From assembly GCA_004796375.1 (NCBI GenBank), contig QZLA01000010.1, positions 1 through 34,978 of the forward strand: a stretch of DNA of 34,978 bases, in the 5' to 3' direction. Made by a program: the position numbers and the translations under genes. This document shows, piece by piece, positions 23,195 to 31,432 of this stretch; the first letter of the stretch is position 1; every line of letters begins with the position of its first letter. Source of the DNA: Desulfobacteraceae bacterium (GTDB lineage: Bacteria; Desulfobacterota; Desulfobacteria; Desulfobacterales; Desulfobacteraceae). The notes under the pieces are model-generated. The model was not told the origin of the DNA. It searched no databases and worked only from the letters and a program-made list of their open reading frames with translations.

Positions 23195-23782
23195 ATGACC
23201 CCGACCTCTTTTACCGACCTGGTCAAGCAAAACCGGAGCTGCCGACGGTTTGACGCCACCCATGTCATTGAAATGGACACGCTTAAAGGATTGATTGAGC
23301 TGGCCAGATATACGGCTTCCGGGGCCAACATGCAGCCGTTGAAATATATCCTGGTCAATCACCCCGAAAAAAACGACGCCGTATATCAAAGCCTGGGATG
23401 GGCCGCCTATCTTAAAGACTGGAAAGGCCCTGGGAATGACGAAAAGCCCACGGCGTATATTGTGATCACCGGTGACTCCACACTGGCCAAGAATTACTGG
23501 TGCGATCATGGGATTGCCGCCCAAACCATCCTTCTGAGTGCAAGGGACCAGGGTCTGGCCGGCTGCATGTTTGCCGCCATCAACCACAAGAAGCTCAGAT
23601 CGGATCTTTCAATTGACGAGCACCTGGATATCCTGCTGGTGCTCGCTCTTGGAAAACCGGTGGAGACCGCTCAAATTGATGATGTCGGACCGGACGGTTC
23701 CATCAAATACTGGCGTGATGAGCAACAGGTTCATCATGTCCCCAAACGCGGTCTTGACGAACTGATCCATGCAACATGGTAG
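23195..23782 (+). CDS. Nitroreductase family flavoprotein
   Basis: A 195-aa protein of the nitroreductase superfamily: the N-terminal NRSCRRFDATHV (FMN-phosphate binding Arg/Ser), the GANMQPLKYILV segment and AAQTILLSARDQGLAGCMF are typical. Members bind FMN and carry out two-electron reductions of nitro groups, quinones or flavins; the real substrate is unknown. The start ATG is two bases after the rdgB stop, with AAAGGA about eight bases upstream. Its end overlaps the start of the radical SAM gene by seven bases, so the two are coupled. Confidence 0.9.
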   Translation: MTPTSFTDLVKQNRSCRRFDATHVIEMDTLKGLIELARYTASGANMQPLKYILVNHPEKNDAVYQSLGWAAYLKDWKGPGNDEKPTAYIVITGDSTLAKNYWCDHGIAAQTILLSARDQGLAGCMFAAINHKKLRSDLSIDEHLDILLVLALGKPVETAQIDDVGPDGSIKYWRDEQQVHHVPKRGLDELIHATW

Positions 23783-25482
23783 ACCGGACACTGAATATCT
23801 GCCTGGTAAACCCGGCCTGCCAGGATCAGCGGATCAATCCGGAAGATTCCCTGGCCGTTCCCATCGGGATCTACTATATTGCCGCTGTGCTGAAAGCCAA
23901 TGGGTTCAATGTAGAGGTCATCAACCTGGCTGTCGAACACGAGCCTGATGCGTATTTTGCCTGGATTATCCAGAAACACCAACCCGACCTGATCGGTTTT
24001 TCCGTCATGTCTGCCACCCGGATGAGCGGCATACGAGCGGCCAGGATTGCGCGGCAGTCATTTACCCAGAGTACGATTGTATTTGGGGGGCCGTTTGCGA
24101 CCTTCATGCCTGAACCGCTGCTCAATGCCAATCCTGAAATCGATTTCATCGTCAAGGGTGAAGGAGAGATCACCTTTCTGGAACTGGCACAGTCCCTGGA
24201 AGAGGGTCATCCAAAGGTTACAGAAAAGATTGACGGCCTTGCATACAGAAAAGGCGGCCAGGTGATCCATACAGCCACAAGAGAGGTGATCCAGAATCTT
24301 GACGACCTTCCCCACCCGTCAGAATATTTTTCATTCCAGCACCTGTCCATGTCCCGGGGGTGTCCCGGCAAGTGCACATTCTGCGGTTCTCCTAAATTCT
24401 GGGGGCATGATGAGGTTCGGTTCCACTCTCCGGCATGGTTTGCAGATGAAATCCAGGCGTTGCACCAGCAGGATGTCCGGCATTTCTTCATATCAGATGA
24501 CACCTTCACCTTTGATCGGGACCGGGTGATCACCCTGTGCCGTGAACTGATCTCCCGGGACCTTGACATCACCTGGAATGCCATTTCCCGGGTGGACCGC
24601 CTGGATGAGGAGATGCTGGTTTGGATGAGGAAAGCCGGATGCATCCAGATCAGTTTTGGTGTGGAAAGCGGATCCGAGGTCATCCGCAGGCACCTGGGCA
24701 AGCCGGTCCAGGAAGAGGAGATCATTCGCGCATTCTCGCTGTGTACATCCCTGGGCATCATGCCCCGGGCGTATTTTATCTATGGATCACCCGGCGAAAC
24801 CAAGGATACCATTCAGGAAAGCGTGGACCTTATGCTCAGGATAAAGCCCCTGAGTGCGATATTCTATATCCTTGTCCTTTTTCCCGGCACCTTTCTATAC
24901 CAGCGCGCTCTGGATAAAAGCTGGATCAATGATGGGATCTGGGATGAAAACCTTGAAGATCTGCCCTGGTTTGAACTGGATCCCAACCTGGATTTCGAAC
25001 GGGTAAAATCCTTTGGAGATACGCTGCGGACCTCTTTTTTCAACAATCTCGAGCAATTTGTATCCAACATCGACCTCAGGGATGATCCCTCCTTATACCG
25101 GTTTCATTCCGATTTTTTGTCACGGCTGGCCATGACCTTCAGCCATGGCGATTATGCCCAGAATCCGTCAGTCTCAAACACGGCAAAGATCGCTTTGAAC
25201 CTGTACCAAAAGGCACTGGATTATCATCCGGATTTCAGGGCATATCTCGGCCTGGGCATGCTGTACATGAAACAGAAACAATTTAAAGACGCAATCCTGA
25301 TCCTGAACCGCGGTCTTGAGCATTTCAAGGACCATGAGGATCTGACCATCTGTATGGCACTGAACCATATGAACCTGGGTGATTTTGCATTGGCACTGAC
25401 CTTTCTTGAACCGGTCAGAAACCTGCCGAAAGCAAGGAAATACATTGATATCTGTAACCAGAAATTGGGTGCTGCAACCTGA
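23776..25482 (+). CDS. B12-binding-type radical SAM protein with C-terminal TPR
   Basis: A 568-aa protein. Residues about 5-140 form a cobalamin-binding-like Rossmann domain (IGIYYIAAVLKANGF; KGEGEITFLELA), then a radical SAM core with the 4Fe-4S motif Cys196-x3-Cys200-x2-Cys203 in SRGCPGKCTFCGSP. The C-terminal region (about 470-560) carries TPR-like helices (ALNLYQKALDYHPDFRAYLGL, LTICMALNHMNLGD). Class B radical SAM enzymes use cobalamin and SAM to methylate or modify unactivated carbons. No precursor peptide gene is visible nearby. The start ATG overlaps the nitroreductase stop by seven bases, and the stop TGA shares one base with the next ATG. Substrate unknown. Confidence 0.88.
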   Translation: MVDRTLNICLVNPACQDQRINPEDSLAVPIGIYYIAAVLKANGFNVEVINLAVEHEPDAYFAWIIQKHQPDLIGFSVMSATRMSGIRAARIARQSFTQSTIVFGGPFATFMPEPLLNANPEIDFIVKGEGEITFLELAQSLEEGHPKVTEKIDGLAYRKGGQVIHTATREVIQNLDDLPHPSEYFSFQHLSMSRGCPGKCTFCGSPKFWGHDEVRFHSPAWFADEIQALHQQDVRHFFISDDTFTFDRDRVITLCRELISRDLDITWNAISRVDRLDEEMLVWMRKAGCIQISFGVESGSEVIRRHLGKPVQEEEIIRAFSLCTSLGIMPRAYFIYGSPGETKDTIQESVDLMLRIKPLSAIFYILVLFPGTFLYQRALDKSWINDGIWDENLEDLPWFELDPNLDFERVKSFGDTLRTSFFNNLEQFVSNIDLRDDPSLYRFHSDFLSRLAMTFSHGDYAQNPSVSNTAKIALNLYQKALDYHPDFRAYLGLGMLYMKQKQFKDAILILNRGLEHFKDHEDLTICMALNHMNLGDFALALTFLEPVRNLPKARKYIDICNQKLGAAT

Positions 25483-27221
25483 TGAACACCATGACTGATT
25501 ATAAACTGGCCAATTTCAGACGCAAAGAGTTGGTCCTGAGTCAGACCCGCAAGGAGATCCTGAATCAGGACGGGCAAACCGCCCTTGAATCGATCCTGGA
25601 TGCACCGGCTCCTGCTTCCCTGATCCAGTCATTTCCGGACCAGGACCTGTATTACCTCATGCATAAGGTCGGCCCCGCCGATTTTGCACCGGTATTATCC
25701 ATGGCCACCTCAGAGCAGTGGGAATATATCCTGGATCTTGAAGCCTGGGACAATGACCGGGTCGATCTTGCCACCACGACTAAAACGCTTGATGTGTTGT
25801 TCCAGGCGGATCCCCAGCGGCTCATGCGCTGGCTGGTCAAGGAAAAACCGGAGTTTGTCGAATACTACTTCTTCAGGAATATGGAGGTCAGGGTCCGGGA
25901 GCATGATGATCCACCACCTGAAGATCACCCGGACTACATCACCTGGGATGATAAATTTTATTTCAGGTTTCTCAAGACCCCCAAAGGATTTGACGAAGAG
26001 GGAAGCCCCCTGCCGCCGGCAGGTGACCTCTTCCCGGAACTGATTGAAAAAATGTTGAAAACTACGGCGCATATGGACCTTTCCGTATTTCACAGCCTGT
26101 TGCTCGAAACCGGCAGCATTCTGCCGGCAGAAGCGGAAGAGGAGCAGTTCAGGTTAAAGAACATACGGCTCGCTGAAAAGGGATTTTTACCTGTCCATGA
26201 AGCTGCAGGCGTTTACCAGCCCATCACCTGCGATCAGCTCAGGCAGCGCCCGCAGCGGCCGGTAATGACCCCGGATAATTTTGATCCGACCATACCGCTG
26301 CCTCCCCAGTATCACCGTCAGTATATCCAGTCCGACACCCTGTTTGAAAACGCCCTGGCCCGGGTGAACCCTGAACTCCTGTTTGACCTGAACGCCGAAC
26401 TCGGTGCCCTGATTAACAAGGTGGTTTCTGCAGATAAAGTTAAAATCAGGGAAAAGGAAGATCTTGAGAATATGATCCGAAAAACCATGATTTTCCTTTC
26501 ACTCGGCCTTGAATCCATCATCGGGCCCAATGGCCAGGCGATGCCCGACCAGGGTGCCGCAGCAATTGAAACCTATTTTCTGGAAGACATTTTCAGAACC
26601 GGATCCGCCCAGAGCATCGGACTCAAATCCCATACACTGACCTGGTACAATCAGAGTTTTATCCTGAAAAAACGCCTGCCCCTGAGCTTTTTAGGGGAAC
26701 ACTGGCTTGGGGTGATCGGCGGATTGTTCCTTGAACGTCCGCTCTTTTTTGATAATTATGCAACCACCCAAACGCTCTACCGGCCGTTCCAGACCCTTGG
26801 CGATATTGACAGGACAAAGGGTGTGACGGATCAAGTGATGGCTCTGGATGCCGCTCTTGAGCAGTTGAACCCCGAATTTGGAACATTTGATGAGGGTATT
26901 CTCACCTTCAAAACCCTGCTGCTGACCCTCTGGGCCAAAGATCGCCTGCACCTTGAACCGACGCTTGAGGCTGTAGATCAGGCCCGTTTCAAACCCTTTT
27001 TTAAAGAAATGTTTGACCAGGACAATCCGGGGATCAGGGATATCCGCGTCAATGATTTTCTGTTGTGGATCAGCGAACAGACCGGAACACCGGTGGAAAT
27101 GATCGAACAGCCGCTCAAAGCCATGGTTTCTGATCTTTTCCAAGAACTTGAGGAGGAATACGGCAACGTTCCCGCAGACCATGTGGACCCAAGATTCATA
27201 CAGCACTTTCTGCTGAAATGA
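25482..27221 (+). CDS. Protein of unknown function, possibly the DUF6178 family (579 aa)
   Basis: I recognise no catalytic motif. The layout resembles the DUF6178 proteins of sulfate reducers, but this is from memory and unverified. The protein is acidic and soluble, mostly helical, with no signal peptide, membrane segment or cysteine motif. A recognisable proline-rich stretch is DDPPPEDHPDYITWDDKFY (about residues 141-159), and the C-terminus is highly acidic (LFQELEEEYGN). The start ATG shares one base with the radical SAM stop, and the next gene's ATG overlaps its stop by four bases (ATGA). The tight coupling suggests it works with the radical SAM protein and the phosphopantetheinyl transferase. 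Confidence 0.75.
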   Translation: MNTMTDYKLANFRRKELVLSQTRKEILNQDGQTALESILDAPAPASLIQSFPDQDLYYLMHKVGPADFAPVLSMATSEQWEYILDLEAWDNDRVDLATTTKTLDVLFQADPQRLMRWLVKEKPEFVEYYFFRNMEVRVREHDDPPPEDHPDYITWDDKFYFRFLKTPKGFDEEGSPLPPAGDLFPELIEKMLKTTAHMDLSVFHSLLLETGSILPAEAEEEQFRLKNIRLAEKGFLPVHEAAGVYQPITCDQLRQRPQRPVMTPDNFDPTIPLPPQYHRQYIQSDTLFENALARVNPELLFDLNAELGALINKVVSADKVKIREKEDLENMIRKTMIFLSLGLESIIGPNGQAMPDQGAAAIETYFLEDIFRTGSAQSIGLKSHTLTWYNQSFILKKRLPLSFLGEHWLGVIGGLFLERPLFFDNYATTQTLYRPFQTLGDIDRTKGVTDQVMALDAALEQLNPEFGTFDEGILTFKTLLLTLWAKDRLHLEPTLEAVDQARFKPFFKEMFDQDNPGIRDIRVNDFLLWISEQTGTPVEMIEQPLKAMVSDLFQELEEEYGNVPADHVDPRFIQHFLLK

Positions 27222-28000
27222 TGGTTGCTATGATGGCGGCGCCAATTGAAGAAGATGTCACCATTCACACCATAGAGACGATCCCGGGTGTGCTGATCTG
27301 GTATTGTTCAAATTCAGATATTGTCACCCGTATGTTCAGGATTCCGTGCGCTCCTGATTTCAGGGCAATGAGAAGTCGGATATTTGACCGGTCAAGCTTT
27401 TCAAGGACCTTTCTCCATCCTGATGAACTGGCCGACATCAATGGATTCAAAACGTTAAAAAAGCAGGTCGAGCGCATCTGTTCAAGATTTTTAATCAAAC
27501 AGTTGCTACGACATACACTTCAGCTTGAGAACACACCTTACCCGGACATCACCATTGCATATGAAGACCAAGGGGCACCTTACCTGCCCGGACACGAATC
27601 ACGCAGTATCTCCCTGTCCCACTCCAATGACCTGACCGCGGGAGCCATCAGTCTCAATGATCGCACACGGATCGGTTTGGATATCGAATGTATCGAAAAA
27701 ATGCCGGATGAGTATTTTTTAAAGACTGCTTTTACAGCGCGTGAGTGTGATACTCTGGTCAGGGAAGCACCCAGTATCTATCGCCAGTGGACCATCAAAG
27801 AGGCGTACCTGAAATTCATAAAAAAAGGATTTAATGAAAGCCTTCACCAGGTAGAGATTGTCAATGACCGTATTTATCACCACGGGGGCCCTGCAGATGT
27901 CAGGATCCATTCCTGGCGCATCAGCAGCAGCATTGAGAATTCTCCGGAATACGCGGTGTCACTGGTTACCGGTGATGCGCCGACGACTGACTCCTCTTAA
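27218..28000 (+). CDS. 4'-phosphopantetheinyl transferase (Sfp/AcpT type)
   Basis: A 260-aa protein that transfers phosphopantetheine from CoA to a Ser of an acyl or peptidyl carrier protein. The magnesium-binding motif IGLDIE (Asp155, Glu157) and the second motif W191-x2-K194-E195-A-x3-K199 (RQWTIKEAYLKF) are both intact, with SLSHS (133-136 region) before them. The start overlaps the previous stop by four bases. No carrier-protein or NRPS/PKS gene is in the window, so the substrate is off the window; it may simply be the housekeeping enzyme of this genome. It ends 15 bases before the convergent response regulator gene. Confidence 0.88.
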   Translation: MMVAMMAAPIEEDVTIHTIETIPGVLIWYCSNSDIVTRMFRIPCAPDFRAMRSRIFDRSSFSRTFLHPDELADINGFKTLKKQVERICSRFLIKQLLRHTLQLENTPYPDITIAYEDQGAPYLPGHESRSISLSHSNDLTAGAISLNDRTRIGLDIECIEKMPDEYFLKTAFTARECDTLVREAPSIYRQWTIKEAYLKFIKKGFNESLHQVEIVNDRIYHHGGPADVRIHSWRISSSIENSPEYAVSLVTGDAPTTDSS

Positions 28001-28014
28001 ACCGGTGCGGTTTT
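27999..28014. terminator. Compact bidirectional terminator between convergent genes
   Basis: AAACCG (27999-28004) pairs with CGGTTT (28008-28013) around GTG. The stem starts in the stop codon of the phosphopantetheinyl transferase gene and ends two bases before the stop of the convergent response regulator (28016). The A/T-rich arms make it symmetric, but the T-run is short. Confidence 0.5.
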
Positions 28015-28015
28015 G

Positions 28016-28750
28016 TCAGGGGTGATCAAAAATATAGCCGACTGACCGTCGACTCTTGAAAAACTCCGGTTTTTTGGGGTTTTTTTCAAAATATTTTCTG
28101 AAACGGACAATGAAGTTATCAACCGTGCGGGTACTGGTGTCCTTTGAATATCCCCAACCGGCAAGCAGCAAGCTTTCCCTGGAAAGCGGCTTGCCCTTGT
28201 TGGCAATGAAAATTTTCAACAGGATCGTTTCCTGCTCTGTCAGTATAATGATTCCGGGAACGCAGGTCGCCTCAAAAGTTGAAAAATCGATATGATTTTG
28301 ACCAAACGCGTAGGACTCGCCTGAGAAAGTCTCCAGGGTCGTCTGCTGTTCCCCCTTCTCACTCTGATACCACTCTTTCTTAACCAGCAGGCGGTCGATC
28401 CGGAGCAGAAACTCATCCAGATCAAAGGGCTTGGATAGATAGTCATCCACTCCGAATTTGAGTCCTTTGATCTTATCCTTGGTATCGCCCCTGGCCGATA
28501 AAATCAATACCGGCACCTTGGGGTCTTCATTCCGGATGGTTTTCAGGACTGAAAACCCGTCAATCATGGGCAGCATGATATCCAGCACAATCAGGTCCGG
28601 TGACCAGGTCCGCCATTGTTCTATGCCTGTAATGCCATCGGATGACACCGTCACGTCATATCCCTGCAATGACAGGTTCAGCTTGATTCCCTGAGCAATA
28701 TGGGCTTCGTCCTCTATGACCAGGATGCGCTTTTTTTCAACATCTTCCAT
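28016..28750 (-). CDS. OmpR/PhoB family response regulator
   Basis: A 244-aa response regulator. The N-terminal receiver has the acidic pair E13-D14, the phospho-acceptor Asp57 (LIVLDIMLPMIDG) and the conserved Lys in LSKPF. The C-terminal half (about 165-244) is a winged-helix DNA-binding domain (LLAGWGYSKDTSTRTVDNFIVRFRKYF). I chose ATG 28750, with GGGAG eight bases upstream; the open frame runs to 28849, but those residues are the antisense of nothing and lie within the upstream kinase gene. It is the last gene of the minus-strand signalling operon and overlaps the kinase gene by 37 bases. Confidence 0.9.
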   Translation of the reverse strand: MEDVEKKRILVIEDEAHIAQGIKLNLSLQGYDVTVSSDGITGIEQWRTWSPDLIVLDIMLPMIDGFSVLKTIRNEDPKVPVLILSARGDTKDKIKGLKFGVDDYLSKPFDLDEFLLRIDRLLVKKEWYQSEKGEQQTTLETFSGESYAFGQNHIDFSTFEATCVPGIIILTEQETILLKIFIANKGKPLSRESLLLAGWGYSKDTSTRTVDNFIVRFRKYFEKNPKKPEFFKSRRSVGYIFDHP

Positions 28751-29736
28751 AAATTTTTCTCCCTGAGGTTGGCAATACTGGCCCGTGGAACTGAAAGGGT
28801 GAACCGGGCACCTTTGCCAACCCCTTCGCTGGCTGCAAGAACCTTCCATCCGTGTATTCTGGCTATACTGGACACCAGATACAACCCCAGCCCGCTGCTT
28901 TTCATCTGGAGATTATCTTCAGGCCCGACCTGGTAGAATTTCCGGAATATCTTTTTAATTTCATGCTGTTTGATACCGATTCCATTATCAATGAAATCCA
29001 TGGTGATTTTCTGAAGATGGGAACCAAATACGATTCTCAATTCAGGGGTTTTTGAATCATTATACTTAATGGCATTGGAAATAATATTCATCAGCAGCAT
29101 CTCAAACAAAAACCGGTTGACCGGAAACCTGAACCGGTAACCTTCAGGGTTCTCAATTTGTATCTGGCAATCCCGGAACAAGGAGCTGTTCTGACGACAG
29201 AATTCCTCCACAATATCGATCAGGCTCTCTGTTTTCAACGGCGTCCCGAAAATGCCGCTCTCTACCCGTGCCAGGTCCAGGATACTGTTGATATTCTCGG
29301 TAAGCCGATCAATGTCTTTGAGCATATTCTCGGAGTATTTCTGAATATCCTTGGGTTCCAGTTCGTGACGGATAAATGTTTCAAGATAAATTCTCAAAGA
29401 GGTCACCGGCGTTTTGAGCTCGTGAGTGAAATTATAGATAAAATTATGCTGCAGCCGAAACACCTGAACGGTTTTCTGATAATAGATAAACGCCAGCAGA
29501 ATGCCTGCCAGTACAACAATAATCAAGGCCGTCAGTGCCAGGATCGTCATACCGGTTTTTGACGGGAAGATCAGTTGCGGGTCGATATGAAATTTTAGAA
29601 TAATGACTTCAAGTGCGCTGGTGATCTCCATATACCAGGAGACGGTAAGAACCAGGAAGGTGGCCAGGGCAAAAATCGAACAGGTAAAGATGAACACCGG
29701 GTGCAGGTACCATTTTGACGGATTCAGAATCTGCAT
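28714..29736 (-). CDS. Membrane histidine kinase
   Basis: A 340-aa sensor kinase with two transmembrane segments (about residues 12-33 and 62-84) around a short extracytoplasmic loop, a HisKA domain with His105 in FTHELKTPVTSLRIYLE, and a HATPase domain (NIISNAIKYNDS N-box; DNGIGI; SSGLGLYL G-boxes). The next gene downstream is an OmpR-type regulator overlapping by 37 bases, so they form a cognate pair. The signal cannot be read; the small loop suggests a membrane or internal signal. Confidence 0.9.
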   Translation of the reverse strand: MQILNPSKWYLHPVFIFTCSIFALATFLVLTVSWYMEITSALEVIILKFHIDPQLIFPSKTGMTILALTALIIVVLAGILLAFIYYQKTVQVFRLQHNFIYNFTHELKTPVTSLRIYLETFIRHELEPKDIQKYSENMLKDIDRLTENINSILDLARVESGIFGTPLKTESLIDIVEEFCRQNSSLFRDCQIQIENPEGYRFRFPVNRFLFEMLLMNIISNAIKYNDSKTPELRIVFGSHLQKITMDFIDNGIGIKQHEIKKIFRKFYQVGPEDNLQMKSSGLGLYLVSSIARIHGWKVLAASEGVGKGARFTLSVPRASIANLREKNLWKMLKKSASWS

Positions 29737-29737
29737 A

Positions 29738-30967
29738 TCAGGATGGTGAAATATCCATGGGGAATGTCATGGTGTATTTCACACCATCTCCCTTGGTGCT
29801 TTCGCAGGCAATGTTCCCTTTGAGTGTCTGTGTCACCAGGTTGAATACGATGGACATCCCTAAACCTGTACCGCCTTGTCCTCTCATGGTCGTAAAAAAG
29901 GGGTCAAACACCTTTTCCAATTGCTCCGGATTCATGCCTACGCCGTTATCGGTATACACAAACACCACAGACCCGTTCTCCACATAAACATCAATACGGA
30001 TTAAACCGCCTTCCATGCCGTTAAACCCGTGAATCAGGGAGTTGACAATCAAATTGGCCAGGATTTGTGACAGTGCTCCGGGAAAGGAGTCCAGCTCAAT
30101 ATCTTTGTTGCAGTTGACCTCAACCGTATGTCCGGTTTTTTTGTACTTGGGCCCCAGGCTCAAAAGAATCTCATGCAGATACTGATCCAGATTGAACCGC
30201 CGTTTATTTTCGCTGGATTGATCCACAGCCACCTGCTTGAAACTGCTGATCAACTCGGCAGCCCGCATCATGTTGATCAAAATTGAATTGGACACCTCTT
30301 CGGCTGTATTCAAAAACCCTTCCAGCTCACTTCTTTTCAACTCACCGGATTCATAATTTTTTTTAAACTCTTTGGTTTTTGCCTCAAGAAAAGATGCCGC
30401 TGTCACGCCAACGCCGACAGGCGTATTGATTTCGTGGGCAACCCCGGCGACCAGCTCGCCAAGTGCTGCCATTTTTTCTGATTGAACCAGGTGATCTCTT
30501 GCGCTTTCAAGGGATTCCAAAGAGTTTTTCAGTTCAATATTGGCCTTTTCAAGGTCCTTCTGGTACACCTCTTTTTCATGAATCAGGCGTGCTCTTTCAA
30601 ATGCCTTATCCACTGCATGGTACAGAACATTCATATCCTGAACCGGTTTGATAATATAATCCCAGGCGCCAAGCCGCAATGCCTCCACCGTATCCGAGAT
30701 ATTTCCCGCTCCGCTGACAATAATAATAGGCGTTTTAGGATTTTTTGCGGTGATGCTGCTCAGCACCTCAAGACCGTCGACTTCAGGCATGCGCAGGTCG
30801 CACAACACCAGGTCAGGTTTTTCTTTTTCAAAGAGATCAAGGCCAATCCTGCCATTCTCAGCGTCAAACACTTCAAAGCCAAAATCTTCAAGAAAACCGA
30901 TCACACTGTCCCGGATGTATACCTCATCGTCGATAACCAATATTCTTTTGGCAGGGTTCGAGCTCAT
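29738..30967 (-). CDS. Receiver-histidine kinase hybrid (REC-coiled coil-HK)
   Basis: A 409-aa soluble protein. The N-terminal receiver (1-125) has Asp57 (VLCDLRMPEVDG) and Lys108 (IIKPVQD); a helical linker (128-165) follows; then the HisKA His178 in AGVAHEINTPVGVGV and a HATPase domain (DNGVGMNPEQLEKVFDPFFTT; GGTGLGMSIVFNLV). The receiver presumably controls the kinase activity. Its receiver is strongly similar to that of the 668-aa hybrid upstream, pointing to duplication. It stops one base before the start of the membrane kinase gene. The start ATG 30967 lacks a strong ribosome binding site. Confidence 0.88.
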   Translation of the reverse strand: MSSNPAKRILVIDDEVYIRDSVIGFLEDFGFEVFDAENGRIGLDLFEKEKPDLVLCDLRMPEVDGLEVLSSITAKNPKTPIIIVSGAGNISDTVEALRLGAWDYIIKPVQDMNVLYHAVDKAFERARLIHEKEVYQKDLEKANIELKNSLESLESARDHLVQSEKMAALGELVAGVAHEINTPVGVGVTAASFLEAKTKEFKKNYESGELKRSELEGFLNTAEEVSNSILINMMRAAELISSFKQVAVDQSSENKRRFNLDQYLHEILLSLGPKYKKTGHTVEVNCNKDIELDSFPGALSQILANLIVNSLIHGFNGMEGGLIRIDVYVENGSVVFVYTDNGVGMNPEQLEKVFDPFFTTMRGQGGTGLGMSIVFNLVTQTLKGNIACESTKGDGVKYTMTFPMDISPS

Positions 30968-31028
30968 TAGCAGTGGGGGTCCTGTCTGTTGGCCGGCGGT
31001 TCAGCCGTATTAAAATGTCGGGTCCGGT

Positions 31029-31406
31029 TCAGTTATATTGTTCCTTTAAAGCCTTGCAAAGTACATTCAGATCACTGGCGGGCTTGATCAGCACCTTATC
31101 CAGGGTAACCCCTAACTTTTTGACCGCTTCCGGCGGAATATAATCCGCAGAACCGGTATGAACCACAAACTTGATGTTTGGAAGAATTTTCTTGGCCTCG
31201 ATCATAAAGGTATTGCCATCTATCCCGGGAAGCCGGATATCCACAACAGCCTCATCAATGGGGTGCTTTTTTACGATTTCCAAGGCCTCTTCGCCGCTGG
31301 CTGCCTGGAACACCGTATATCCGTCATCCTCCATGTACGCAGCGATGCTCTGACGGATACTGTCTTCGTCATCAAGTATCAGAAATTTTTTCGGCTTATC
31401 AGCCAT
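31029..31406 (-). CDS. Single-domain response regulator
   Basis: A 125-aa receiver with no output domain: acidic pair in LDDED, phospho-acceptor Asp56 (VVDIRLPGIDG), switch Thr (VVHTGS) and Lys in LIKPASD. The GGGGG run before the ATG is a fair ribosome binding site. It lies between two kinase genes with receivers and probably shuttles phosphate among them. Its C-terminal segment (SDLNVLCKALKEQ) resembles the receivers of the two neighbours, so it may be a duplicated and trimmed relative. Confidence 0.88.
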   Translation of the reverse strand: MADKPKKFLILDDEDSIRQSIAAYMEDDGYTVFQAASGEEALEIVKKHPIDEAVVDIRLPGIDGNTFMIEAKKILPNIKFVVHTGSADYIPPEAVKKLGVTLDKVLIKPASDLNVLCKALKEQYN

Positions 31407-31432
31407 TCGACCCCCATACCGTAAACTTGGGA

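Noticed and set aside
23006..23587. 193-aa minus-strand ORF
   Set aside because: Antisense to the end of rdgB and the nitroreductase gene, both well supported.
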